A stretch of DNA of 24,928 nt from an uncultured Prevotella sp. Its GTDB lineage: Bacteria > Bacteroidota > Bacteroidia > Bacteroidales > Bacteroidaceae. The position numbers and the translations under genes are program-made. How positions within the stretch are numbered: the first letter of the stretch is position 1; each line of letters starts with the position of its first letter. Shown here in pieces: positions 6,949 to 14,777 of the stretch. The notes beneath the pieces are model-generated. The model was not told the origin of the DNA. It did not search any database and was given only the letters and a program-made list of their open reading frames with translations. Location of the stretch: contig USJX01000041.1 of the NCBI GenBank assembly GCA_900555035.1, positions 1 to 24,928 of the forward strand. Direction: 5' to 3'.

Positions 6949-7005
6949 AAAAAAGCCCTGTAAGGCTTGAGCACAATCTAGAACTTGTGCCTTGCCTTAC
7001 AGGGC
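6949..7005 (-). terminator. Rho-independent terminator of carB
   Basis: GCCCTGTAAGGC (6955-6966) pairs perfectly with GCCTTACAGGGC (6994-7005). An inner stem forms between GCACAA (6971-6976) and TTGTGC (6985-6990). On the minus strand the stem is followed by TTTTTTATT, as expected for termination of the carB transcript. Confidence 0.85.
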
Positions 7006-7015
7006 GTATTCATAT

Positions 7016-7045
7016 AAATCTGTGAAAATCTGTGAAATCTGTGGG
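7016..7045. repeat. Nonamer repeats after carB
   Basis: AAATCTGTG AAAATCTGTG AAATCTGTG GG starts 4 bp beyond the carB stop. The 17-mer TCTGTGAAATCTGTGGG at 7029-7045 is the exact reverse complement of 2243-2259, so both sites belong to one repeat family in opposite orientation. Confidence 0.75.
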
Positions 7046-7048
7046 AAA

Positions 7049-10000
7049 TTACTCGTACTCCTGCCAGCTCTTAATCTGAAGCTGATCCTGGCTCAATGTG
7101 CAGAATGCCTCGATGAAGGCGGAAGCCAGACGGGCATTGGTGATCAGAGGAATGTTGTGGTCGATGGCGCCACGACGGATTCTGTAACCATTGGTCAACT
7201 CACGCTTGGTGTGATTCTTAGGGATGTTGACGATGAGGTCGAACTTGTGATCGGCAATCATCTGCATCACGTTAGGGAGATCCTTGTGCTCCTCATCAGG
7301 CCATCCTACGGCTGTAGCCTTCACGTTGTTCTCGTTGAGGAACTTCGCTGTACCGGCTGTAGCGTAGATGGTGTAACCGTTCTTCACCAGCGCCTGTGCA
7401 GCATCGAGCAGGGAAGCCTTCTCCTTGGCACCACCACTTGAAAGCATGATGCCCTTGTCTTTTGAAGGAATCTTGTAGCCGGTGGCAATCAATGAGTTGA
7501 GCAATGCCTCCTCGAAAGTATCACCCATACAGCCTACCTCACCGGTAGAACTCATATCCACACCCAAAACCGGGTCGGCGTTCTGCAAACGGGCGAATGA
7601 GAACTGGGAAGCCTTCACACCCATGCGGTCGATATCGAAGGCAGACTTGTCTGGCTTCTGATATGGAGCATCGAGCATGATGCGGGTAGCCGTCTCGATG
7701 AAGTTGCGTTTCAATACCTTGCTCACGAATGGGAATGAACGGGATGCACGGAGGTTACACTCGATTACCTTTACATCACGACCCTTAGCCAAGTATTGGA
7801 TATTGAAAGGACCCGAGATGTTGAGCTCCTTGGCAATGGCACGTGAAATCTTCTTGATCTGACGGGCTGTAGCGAAGGAAATCTGCTGAGCAGGGAAGGT
7901 CATGGTAGCGTCACCAGAGTGAACTCCCGCATACTCTACGTGCTCTGAAATACCATACTCTACAATCTCACCGTTCTGGGCAACACCGTCGAACTCAATC
8001 TCGTTGGTCTCTGTCATAAACTGAGAGATAACCACAGGGTACTCCTTGGAAACCTCAGATGCTGCCTCTAGGAAGCGACGCAACTCATCATCGTCGTGGC
8101 AAACGTTCATGGCTGCACCGGAAAGAACGTAAGATGGACGAACGAGCACAGGATAGCCTACCTCGTCGATGAACTTCTGAACATCCTCCATTGATGTGAG
8201 GGCGCTCCACTTAGGCTGGTCGATGCCCAACTTGTCGAGCATGGCAGAGAACTTACCACGGTTTTCAGCACGGTCGATGTTCACTGGAGATGTACCCAGA
8301 ATTGGCACAGACTGGCGATGGAGCTTCATAGCCAGGTTGTTTGGAATCTGACCACCCACAGAAACAATCACACCACGTGGTGACTCCAGGTCGATGACAT
8401 CGAGTACACGCTCGAATGAAAGCTCATCGAAGTAGAGACGGTCGCACATATCGTAGTCGGTAGATACGGTCTCCGGGTTGTAGTTGATCATGATTGACTT
8501 GTAACCCAACTTGCGGGCTGTGTTGATGGCGTTTACTGAACACCAGTCAAACTCTACAGAAGAACCGATGCGGTAAGCACCTGAACCGAGAACGATGACA
8601 GACTTCTCGTTCTTGTAGTAGTTGATGTCGTAACCCTCTACTGCGTAAGTCATGTAGAGATAGTTGGTGAGGTCAGGATGTTCGCTAGCCACAGTAGGGA
8701 TGCGCTTTACGGCTGGCAGAATGTTCAGCTTCTTACGCTGGGCACGAACTGCGAGCACCTCCTTCTCCATGTTGGTGTTCTGAGTCTTCAATACGAAGCG
8801 GCCAATCTGGAAGTCAGAGAAGCCCAATACCTTAGCCTCGCGCAATACCTCGGCTGGAATCTCCTCCAGCGTATTATATTCAGAAAGCTTGTGCTTGTAA
8901 TCTACGATATTCTTCATGCGCTCGATGAACCAAGGGTCAATCTTGGTCAACTCCTCGATGCGCTCGATGGTGTAACCTTCCTCCAGAGCCTGGGCGATGG
9001 CGAAGATACGGAGGTCGGTAGGATTAGAAAGCTCCTCATCCAGGTTGTCGAACTTGGTGTGGTCGTTGCCAACGAAACCATGCATTCCCTGACCAATCAT
9101 ACGGAGACCCTTCTGGAGCATCTCCTCGAATGAGCGGCCGATAGACATGATTTCGCCTACAGACTTCATGGAAGAACCAATCTTGCGGCTTACGCCGGCA
9201 AACTTGGTAAGGTCCCAACGAGGAATCTTGCAGATCATATAGTCGAGTGATGGAGCTACATAAGCTGAGTTAGGAGTACCCATCTCGCCAATCTGGTCGA
9301 GTGTATAACCGAGGGCAATCTTGGCTGCAACGAAAGCTAAAGGATAACCAGTAGCCTTAGATGCGAGGGCAGAAGAACGGCTCAAGCGAGCGTTGATCTC
9401 GATGATACGGTAGTCGTTGGTCTCAGCATTGAAAGCATACTGGATGTTGCACTCACCCACGATGTTGAGGTGACGCACACACTTCACGGCGATGTCCTGC
9501 AACATCTTCACCTGCTCGTCGGTGAGAGAACAGGTAGGAGCCACCACGATAGACTCACCGGTGTGGATACCCAGTGGGTCGAAGTTTTCCATAGAGGCAA
9601 CGGTGAAGCAGCGGTCGTTGGCATCACGGATGCACTCGAACTCAATCTCCTTCCATCCCTTCAGGCTCTCCTCAACGAGCACCTGAGGTGCAAAAGTGAA
9701 GGCAGATTCGGCAATCTCCTTGAACTCCTCTTCGGTCTTGCAGACACCGGAACCGAGACCACCCAGTGCATAGGCAGAACGGATCATGATAGGGTAGCCG
9801 ATGTTGCGGGCTGCAGCCACAGCCTCCTCCATGTTCTCGCAAGCGTGGCTTACTGGAACCTTGAGGTCAACCTTGTTGAGCTCCTTCACGAAGAGGTCGC
9901 GGTCTTCAGTGTTCATAATCGCCTCTACCGAGGTACCCAATACATCAACACCATACTCCTTGAGCACGCCGCTGAGGTAAAGCTCTGTACCCACGTTCAA

Positions 10001-10282
10001 ACCAGTCTGACCACCCCAAGCCAGCATAATGCCGTCTGGGCGCTCCTTCTTGATAATTTCAGTTACAAAAAAAGGTGTCACCGGCAAGAAGTAAACCTTG
10101 TCAGCAATACCTTCACTCGTCTGAATTGTAGCAACATTAGGATTGATGAGGACGGAACTAATACCCTCCTCGCGCAGCGCCTTGAGAGCCTGCGAACCGG
10201 AATAGTCAAACTCACCTGCCTGGCCGATTTTCAAAGCACCGGAACCCAGAACAAGTACTTTTTTAAGTTGTTTCTTCATCAT
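7049..10282 (-). CDS. carB: Carbamoyl-phosphate synthase large subunit
   Basis: A 1077-residue CarB, close to the usual length of about 1060-1075. It makes carbamoyl phosphate from bicarbonate, ammonia (channelled from CarA) and two ATP, feeding pyrimidine and arginine synthesis. The two homologous halves are clear: the first starts KKVLVLGSGALKIGQAGEFD and has an ATP-grasp domain (MIRSAYALGGLGSG, ECNIQYAFN, EINARLSRSSALASKATGYP); the second starts SVIVLGSGAYRIGSSVEFDW with VLVRPSYVLSG and ECNLRASRSFPFVSK. The C-terminal MGS-like regulatory domain (GIMLSSGGAKEKASLLDAAQ onward to NARLASAFIEAF) is present. The start is ATG ATG at 10282; the second ATG is equally possible. carA is not adjacent: upstream is the divergent lut operon. 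The gene has its own promoter and terminator, so it seems monocistronic here. Confidence 0.97.
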   Translation of the reverse strand: MMKKQLKKVLVLGSGALKIGQAGEFDYSGSQALKALREEGISSVLINPNVATIQTSEGIADKVYFLPVTPFFVTEIIKKERPDGIMLAWGGQTGLNVGTELYLSGVLKEYGVDVLGTSVEAIMNTEDRDLFVKELNKVDLKVPVSHACENMEEAVAAARNIGYPIMIRSAYALGGLGSGVCKTEEEFKEIAESAFTFAPQVLVEESLKGWKEIEFECIRDANDRCFTVASMENFDPLGIHTGESIVVAPTCSLTDEQVKMLQDIAVKCVRHLNIVGECNIQYAFNAETNDYRIIEINARLSRSSALASKATGYPLAFVAAKIALGYTLDQIGEMGTPNSAYVAPSLDYMICKIPRWDLTKFAGVSRKIGSSMKSVGEIMSIGRSFEEMLQKGLRMIGQGMHGFVGNDHTKFDNLDEELSNPTDLRIFAIAQALEEGYTIERIEELTKIDPWFIERMKNIVDYKHKLSEYNTLEEIPAEVLREAKVLGFSDFQIGRFVLKTQNTNMEKEVLAVRAQRKKLNILPAVKRIPTVASEHPDLTNYLYMTYAVEGYDINYYKNEKSVIVLGSGAYRIGSSVEFDWCSVNAINTARKLGYKSIMINYNPETVSTDYDMCDRLYFDELSFERVLDVIDLESPRGVIVSVGGQIPNNLAMKLHRQSVPILGTSPVNIDRAENRGKFSAMLDKLGIDQPKWSALTSMEDVQKFIDEVGYPVLVRPSYVLSGAAMNVCHDDDELRRFLEAASEVSKEYPVVISQFMTETNEIEFDGVAQNGEIVEYGISEHVEYAGVHSGDATMTFPAQQISFATARQIKKISRAIAKELNISGPFNIQYLAKGRDVKVIECNLRASRSFPFVSKVLKRNFIETATRIMLDAPYQKPDKSAFDIDRMGVKASQFSFARLQNADPVLGVDMSSTGEVGCMGDTFEEALLNSLIATGYKIPSKDKGIMLSSGGAKEKASLLDAAQALVKNGYTIYATAGTAKFLNENNVKATAVGWPDEEHKDLPNVMQMIADHKFDLIVNIPKNHTKRELTNGYRIRRGAIDHNIPLITNARLASAFIEAFCTLSQDQLQIKSWQEYE

Positions 10283-10319
10283 GTTATTTAACTATAAGTT
10301 TATTTTCTATTTCTGTATG

Positions 10320-10351
10320 CAAAGATACGCTATTTATTTCGTTTCTCCAAA
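10320..10351 (-). promoter_or_regulatory. Promoter of carB
   Basis: On the minus strand, -33 TTTG (10348-10351) and -7 TATCTTTG (10320-10327) are 20 bp apart, a full match to the Bacteroidetes consensus, 37 bp before the carB start. Confidence 0.65.
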
Positions 10352-10433
10352 TTTCCTGCAAATCTTTACAGTTAAATAACATCAATTATTCATATTTCTG
10401 AGAGAAAAGATTCGCATTTTCCGTTTTTTTTAT

Positions 10434-10441
10434 TACTTTTG
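10434..10441 (+). promoter_or_regulatory. -7 promoter element of lutABC
   Basis: TACTTTTG matches TAnnTTTG; a weak TTCG (10411-10414) sits 19 bp upstream. The leader to the lutA start would be about 75 nt. The carB and lut promoters diverge within 10320-10441. Confidence 0.5.
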
Positions 10442-10522
10442 CAGCGGCTTATGGTCAATGTAGAATTAGATTAAACATAAGATTGAAATATAAGATTAAA
10501 CAATAGCTAACAAGATAAAGTG

Positions 10523-11266
10523 ATGACAATGAAAGTCGGATTATTCGTCCCTTGCTATGTGGATGCCTTATACCCTGAAGCGGGTGTGGCTACATACAAG
10601 TTGCTCAAGCATTATGGACTGGAAGTCGGCTATCCCGAAAAGCAGACTTGCTGCGGTCAGCCGATGGCTAACGCAGGTTTTCAGGATAAGTCGGAGAAGG
10701 TCATAGAGACATTTGATGAGCTGTTCAAGGATTACGATTACATCGTAGCTCCTTCAGCCTCATGTGCCGCTTACGTGAAGGTGTATTACCCTAAGATTCT
10801 TGAGGGTAAGCACGAGTGTGTTTCCTCTAAAAAGATTATGGACGTTGTGGAGTTCCTCCACGATGTGCTCAAGGTGGATCATGTGCCTGGCAAATTCCCG
10901 CACGTGGTGAGTGTGCACAACAGTTGCCATGGTGTGAGAGAACTGGGCCTGTCATCGCCATCCGAGCGCCATATCAAGCCGTTCAATAAAATCATCGACC
11001 TGTTGAATATGGTGGAAGGCATTACCGTCCACGAGCCGGAGCGCAAGGATGAGTGCTGCGGATTCGGCGGTATGTTCTCTATCGAGGAGCCTGCCGTTTC
11101 TACCCGTATGGGCGAGGATAAGATCAAGCGCCACATGGCTACGGGTGCCGAATATGTTACGGGTCCGGATTCTTCCTGCCTGATGCACATGGCGGGAATC
11201 GCCAAGAAGGAGAAGATGCCGATTAAGTTTATCCATGTTGTTCAAATTTTAGCTGCAGGACTATGA
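10523..11266 (+). CDS. lutA: L-lactate oxidation complex protein LutA (LldE)
   Basis: This 247-residue protein is the cysteine-rich subunit of the LutABC (LldEFG) complex, which oxidises L-lactate to pyruvate in the cytoplasm. It contains two CCG domains: QTCCGQPMANAGF (CCG at 43-45) and RKDECCGFGGMFSIEEP (CCG at 178-180), with additional cysteines at 11, 81, 135 and 219 that complete the Fe-S or heterodisulfide-type cluster ligands. Homologues generally begin MKVGLFVPCY, so the ATG at 10529 is as likely as the ATG at 10523; no convincing ribosome binding site decides it. The 3' end overlaps lutB by 4 bp (ATGA), giving translational coupling. The three lut genes run in the usual A-B-C order. 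Confidence 0.93.
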   Translation: MTMKVGLFVPCYVDALYPEAGVATYKLLKHYGLEVGYPEKQTCCGQPMANAGFQDKSEKVIETFDELFKDYDYIVAPSASCAAYVKVYYPKILEGKHECVSSKKIMDVVEFLHDVLKVDHVPGKFPHVVSVHNSCHGVRELGLSSPSERHIKPFNKIIDLLNMVEGITVHEPERKDECCGFGGMFSIEEPAVSTRMGEDKIKRHMATGAEYVTGPDSSCLMHMAGIAKKEKMPIKFIHVVQILAAGL

Positions 11267-12636
11267 GTACAGAACATTCCAAGAGAGCTGCGAAGTTTAC
11301 GCAGAATGTAGAGAAGACCACCTGGCACGATGCTACCTTCTGGTCTGTTCGTCAGAAGAGAGATAAGATGGCGCAGGAGCTTCCTGAGTGGGAAGACCTC
11401 CGTGAGCATGCCTCTGAAATCAAGATGCACACCATCTCGCATCTTGCCGATTACCTCGATATGTTTTCCAAGAACCTGGAGAGCCGTGGGGTAAAGGTGC
11501 ACTGGGCAAAGGATGCTCAGGAGTTTAACGAGATTGTGCTCGGCATTCTGAAAGATCATAACGTGAAGAAGATGGTGAAGTCGAAGTCGATGCTCACCGA
11601 GGAGTGCGAGATGAATCCTTACCTGGAGAAGCACGGCATTGACGTGGTGGAGACCGACCTGGGTGAGCGCATCATCCAGCTCTTGGGTCAGAAGCCAAGC
11701 CACATCGTGATGCCTGCCATCCACCTGAAGCGTGAGGAGGTGGGAAAGATGTTCGAGGAGAAGGGTATTTCTAAGGAAATCGGAAACTACGACCCTACTT
11801 ATCTGACCCGCTGCGCCCGCCATCATCTGCGCGACCAGTTTATGGAAGCAGGAGCAGGTATGACCGGCTGCAACTTTGGTGTGGCTGCCACGGGCGATTG
11901 CGTGGTTTGCACCAACGAGGGTAATGCCGATATGACCACCTCCATGCCTAAGCTCCACATCGTGGCGATGGGTATCGAGAAACTGGTGCCTGATTATAAG
12001 TCATTGGCTGTGTTCCAGCGTCTGCTTTGCCGCTGCGGAACCGGTCAGCCTACCACCGCCTTCACTTCTCATTTCCGCCAGGCTCGTCCGGGTGCCGAGA
12101 TGCATGTGGTTTTGGTGGATAATGGCAGAAGCGATATTCTTGCCGATAAGGACCACTGGCAGACTTTGAAGTGCATGCGCTGCGGTGCCTGCATGAACAC
12201 CTGTCCGGTTTATCGCCGTTCAGGCGGTTACAGCTACACCTATTTCATTCCGGGTCCTATCGGTGTGAACCTGGGAATGCTGAAGAATCCTCAGAAGTAC
12301 AGCGATAACGTATCGGCTTGCACCCTGTGCCTGTCATGCGATAATGTATGTCCTTCCAAGGTGGGTCCTGGTTCTCAGATTTACGTTTGGCGCCAGAGTC
12401 TGGAGAAACTGGGCAAGGCAAATCCTGTGAAGAGAGCGATGTCGAATGGTATGAAGTATCTCTTCGATCGTCCTGCGCTCTACACCACCGCCCTGAAGTT
12501 TGCTCCGCTTGTCAACCTGGTTCCTGAGTGCTGCACGCACTTCAGCAATTGGAATGCCTGGGGCATCGGTCACGCCATGCCTGAGTTTGCCAAGAAGACT
12601 TTCCATCAGCTTTGGAAAGAAGGAAAGGTGAAGTGA
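11263..12636 (+). CDS. lutB: L-lactate oxidation complex iron-sulfur protein LutB (LldF)
   Basis: A 457-residue protein with an N-terminal LUD domain (about 65-295; KSMLTEE, YLTRCARHHLRDQFMEAGAG, MTGCNFGVAATGDCVVCTNE) and a ferredoxin-like domain with two [4Fe-4S] motifs: CMRCGACMNTCP (Cys304, 307, 310, 314) and CTLCLSCDNVCP (Cys353, 356, 359, 363). These would pass electrons from lactate oxidation toward the respiratory chain. The C-terminal part (about 385-457) matches the family's extra C-terminal region. Length and motif order are normal. It is translationally coupled to lutA by the ATGA overlap and followed after 32 bp by lutC. Expression most likely comes from the promoter upstream of lutA. 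Confidence 0.95.
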   Translation: MSTEHSKRAAKFTQNVEKTTWHDATFWSVRQKRDKMAQELPEWEDLREHASEIKMHTISHLADYLDMFSKNLESRGVKVHWAKDAQEFNEIVLGILKDHNVKKMVKSKSMLTEECEMNPYLEKHGIDVVETDLGERIIQLLGQKPSHIVMPAIHLKREEVGKMFEEKGISKEIGNYDPTYLTRCARHHLRDQFMEAGAGMTGCNFGVAATGDCVVCTNEGNADMTTSMPKLHIVAMGIEKLVPDYKSLAVFQRLLCRCGTGQPTTAFTSHFRQARPGAEMHVVLVDNGRSDILADKDHWQTLKCMRCGACMNTCPVYRRSGGYSYTYFIPGPIGVNLGMLKNPQKYSDNVSACTLCLSCDNVCPSKVGPGSQIYVWRQSLEKLGKANPVKRAMSNGMKYLFDRPALYTTALKFAPLVNLVPECCTHFSNWNAWGIGHAMPEFAKKTFHQLWKEGKVK

Positions 12637-12668
12637 TTCGGATCTTAAACTTAAACATAAAGACAAGA

Positions 12669-13298
12669 ATGGACAAAGAAGAATTTTTGAATAAGTTGCG
12701 TCAAGCTACGCACATTGATTTCAAAATGCCAGCCGGTGAGGTGGAGGGCATCCAGTATGAGAACACTTTGCAGAAGTTTATCGAGACTTCAGAGGCTGTA
12801 GGCGCCAAGGTGATTGCCGATGCTCCTGAGGGTTCCGATCTGAACGACTTAGCTCGTCTGGCTTATCCTGAGGCAAAGGTTTTTGCCTCTCATCTGCCGG
12901 AGATTGATTTGCAGAGTTTGAAGTTGAATGCACCAAAGGGCTGTAATCCTGAGGAGGTAGAGCTCCGCAATCCTGATACCGTGGCTGAGGCTAACGATTT
13001 GAATGGTACCGAGGTGGCTATCGTTCGTGGCGAGGTGGGTGTAGCCGAGAATGGCTGCATCTGGATTCCTCAGACCATGAAGGAGAAAGCCGTGCTTTTC
13101 ATCTCCGAGTATCTCGTCATCGTCCTGGAGAAAGATAAGGTGGTGAACAATATGCACGAGGCATACGCCAGAATCGAGATGGATCCGAAATATCAGTTTG
13201 GTACCTTCATCTCCGGTCCTTCCAAGACTGCCGATATAGAGCAGGCATTGGTAATGGGTGCGCAGGCAGCCAGAGGCGTAACCGTTGTTTTGATTTAG
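12669..13298 (+). CDS. lutC: L-lactate oxidation complex protein LutC (LldG)
   Basis: I chose the ATG at 12669 (MDKEEFLNKLRQATHID), giving 209 residues and the typical LutC length; an upstream in-frame start at 12612 would lie inside lutB. The protein is a single LUD domain: VGAKVIADAPEGSDLNDLA near the N-terminus, GTEVAIVRGEVGVAENGCIW in the middle, and FGTFISGPSKTADIEQALVM with GAQAARGVTVVLI at the end. The GPSKTADIE block is a good family signature. LutC is the third subunit of the lactate-oxidising complex. No lactate permease or regulator lies in the operon here. The stop TAG is followed directly by heptamer repeats, so the transcript probably ends in the inverted repeat at 13311-13364. 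Confidence 0.93.
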   Translation: MDKEEFLNKLRQATHIDFKMPAGEVEGIQYENTLQKFIETSEAVGAKVIADAPEGSDLNDLARLAYPEAKVFASHLPEIDLQSLKLNAPKGCNPEEVELRNPDTVAEANDLNGTEVAIVRGEVGVAENGCIWIPQTMKEKAVLFISEYLVIVLEKDKVVNNMHEAYARIEMDPKYQFGTFISGPSKTADIEQALVMGAQAARGVTVVLI

Positions 13299-13418
13299 TT
13301 AACAGTTAATAGTTAATAGTTTATAGGGCTTAGCCGTTTGCAAGAGTGCTATAAACTATTAACTTTTAACTATAAACTATAAGCTTTTAACTATTAACTT
13401 TTAACTATAAACTATCAA
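13299..13418. repeat. Heptamer tandem repeats in inverted orientation
   Basis: Directly after the lutC stop come four 7-bp units (TTAACAG TTAATAG TTAATAG TTTATAG, 13299-13326). After a 22-bp spacer, ten units of the complementary type follow at 13349-13418 (CTATAAA CTATTAA CTTTTAA CTATAAA, and so on). AGTTAATAGTTTATAG (13311-13326) pairs perfectly with 13349-13364, giving a 16-bp stem between the convergent lutC and acyltransferase genes. The right-hand block supplies the stop codon of the minus-strand gene (13415-13417). Confidence 0.8.
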
Positions 13419-14359
13419 AAGCTCCATTCATAAGTATCATAAGCCACTCCTCTTCCTCCAAAACCTTCTTTCTGGTAGATGAGGCTGGTGTTGAGTACCT
13501 TTCCCCCTTCTTCATTCGATGTACCGAAATCGAAATAATCGAAATCCTTGTATCTCGTCTGGATGAGATATTGGAACAGGGCATCAAGCGCATGCTGCTG
13601 CTTTCCCTCTTCCGAGGCAGAGATATACTGCGTATGCACTACTTTTGGGCTGATATACAGAACGGTTCCGCCGAGCATTTTTCCTGATTCATCCCGGGCA
13701 ACATACAGTTTGATGTTGTCAGGCAGAGAAGCCTGAAGCTGTTTGATTTCTTGCAGCGTATGAACGGGATGGGCATGATAGGTGCTCATCAGATTCTCGC
13801 TCAGGATATTCCAAAACGAATCGTAATCCTCGCTTTCCTCGATGACGATGCCTTTCGCTAAAGCCTTTTTGGCACCTGATTTCCTGATATTATACCATTT
13901 CAGCGGATGCTTTAGGTCGATGACTGCCGAAATGTTCCTGACGCAGATTTGCGCATGGCATTCCTTGAAAAGGGCATAGAGATCTTCTTCGGCTGGCTGC
14001 TGCTGGTAAATCCAGGGGATAGGCTTGTAGATGCATTTGCGGAAACCTGCCTGCTTCAGATATTCGTTGATGGCAACGAAAACCAGACAGACATCTTCTG
14101 CCGACGCCTTCTCGTTGGTAATCAGTCCGGCATAGGTAAGTCCCTGGTGAGAATAGAACGTGTCTCCGTTCTCATTGGCAGGGAGCAGGGCATAGAGTTT
14201 GTCGTTGCGGAAAATCATGAGCGAGTGGTCATGGAAACGGTCGCTGTGATAATCCATGTACGAGCGGTGGAGAAGGAAGGTGGCTTGCTTGGACAGCGCC
14301 ACAAACTGGTTCCATCTTTCACGGTCGATGGTGGAATCGTATCTCTTGATTGTTATCAT
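13415..14359 (-). CDS. FemAB/GNAT-like acyltransferase
   Basis: A 314-residue protein of the GNAT-fold acyltransferase type related to FemAB and the BioF2-like acetyltransferase family. It begins MITIKRYDSTIDRERWNQFV and shows ATFLLHRSYMDYHSDRFHDH, an N-terminal signature shared by many polysaccharide-locus acyltransferases. The C-terminal GNAT half contains KLYVARDESGKMLGGTVLYI, QYISASEEGKQQHALDALFQ and DYFDFGTSNEEGG (about 220-300). Such proteins transfer acyl or aminoacyl groups to sugars or peptidoglycan precursors; the substrate is not evident here. Its start overlaps the stop of the upstream cupin gene by 4 bp (ATGA), implying that the two act together. Its stop codon lies within the heptamer repeat array, so repeat growth has set its C-terminus. 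No signal peptide or membrane segment is visible; the protein is probably cytoplasmic. Confidence 0.75.
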   Translation of the reverse strand: MITIKRYDSTIDRERWNQFVALSKQATFLLHRSYMDYHSDRFHDHSLMIFRNDKLYALLPANENGDTFYSHQGLTYAGLITNEKASAEDVCLVFVAINEYLKQAGFRKCIYKPIPWIYQQQPAEEDLYALFKECHAQICVRNISAVIDLKHPLKWYNIRKSGAKKALAKGIVIEESEDYDSFWNILSENLMSTYHAHPVHTLQEIKQLQASLPDNIKLYVARDESGKMLGGTVLYISPKVVHTQYISASEEGKQQHALDALFQYLIQTRYKDFDYFDFGTSNEEGGKVLNTSLIYQKEGFGGRGVAYDTYEWSF

Positions 14360-14772
14360 GACTGCCCGTTCTTAGTATATTCCAGGAAATCCTCGTATTC
14401 ATAGATGTAATCATCGGCATCGTATAAATCAGATGCCAGGACGAAACATACCGAATCGGCAGAGAAATCTTCCAGGGTTCGCCAGATGCCCGTTTTCACC
14501 AGCAGTCCTTCGTCGGGACGGTTGAGATGGAACGCTTCTTTCCGGGTGCCATCATCCAGGTTCACCGTAAACGAACCGCTGGCAGCGATGATCACTTCCA
14601 GACATTCCTTGTGGGCATGACCGCCACGAGCCGCACCTGCCGGAATATCGTAAGTCCAGTAGGTGCGCTTGATGTCGAACGGCACATCCTTGAAATCCTC
14701 AGCCTTCGTTGTTAGGAAGCCTTCAGATTGATGCGTGTTCTGGAAACGGATGATTTTTCCTATTTCTTTCAT
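14356..14772 (-). CDS. FdtA/QdtA (WxcM-like) cupin, sugar isomerase family
   Basis: This 138-residue cupin has the order of the dTDP-4-keto-6-deoxyglucose 3,4-ketoisomerase family (FdtA/QdtA/WxcM C-terminal domain): FDIKRTYWTYDIPAGAARGG, then HAHKECLEVIIAASGSFTVN (His52 and His54 correspond to the conserved active-site histidine pair), LDDGTRKEAF, and FVLASDLYDADDYIYEYEDF near the end. These enzymes isomerise nucleotide-linked 4-keto sugars on the way to amino-deoxysugars of surface glycans. No rmlA/rmlB or aminotransferase gene is close by, so either the sugar pathway is encoded elsewhere or the protein has another role. It starts 5 bp after the purT stop and overlaps the acyltransferase by 4 bp, so all three are probably one transcript. 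Confidence 0.8.
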   Translation of the reverse strand: MKEIGKIIRFQNTHQSEGFLTTKAEDFKDVPFDIKRTYWTYDIPAGAARGGHAHKECLEVIIAASGSFTVNLDDGTRKEAFHLNRPDEGLLVKTGIWRTLEDFSADSVCFVLASDLYDADDYIYEYEDFLEYTKNGQS

Positions 14773-14777
14773 GAATC

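Noticed and set aside
9470..10291. Plus-strand open frame of 273 codons
   Set aside because: Antisense to the highly conserved N-terminal half of carB.
11242..11958. Minus-strand open frame of 238 codons
   Set aside because: Antisense to lutB; the lut genes overlap and read as one normal operon.
12612..12668. Earlier start for lutC
   Set aside because: Lies partly inside the lutB coding region; the ATG at 12669 gives the normal N-terminus.
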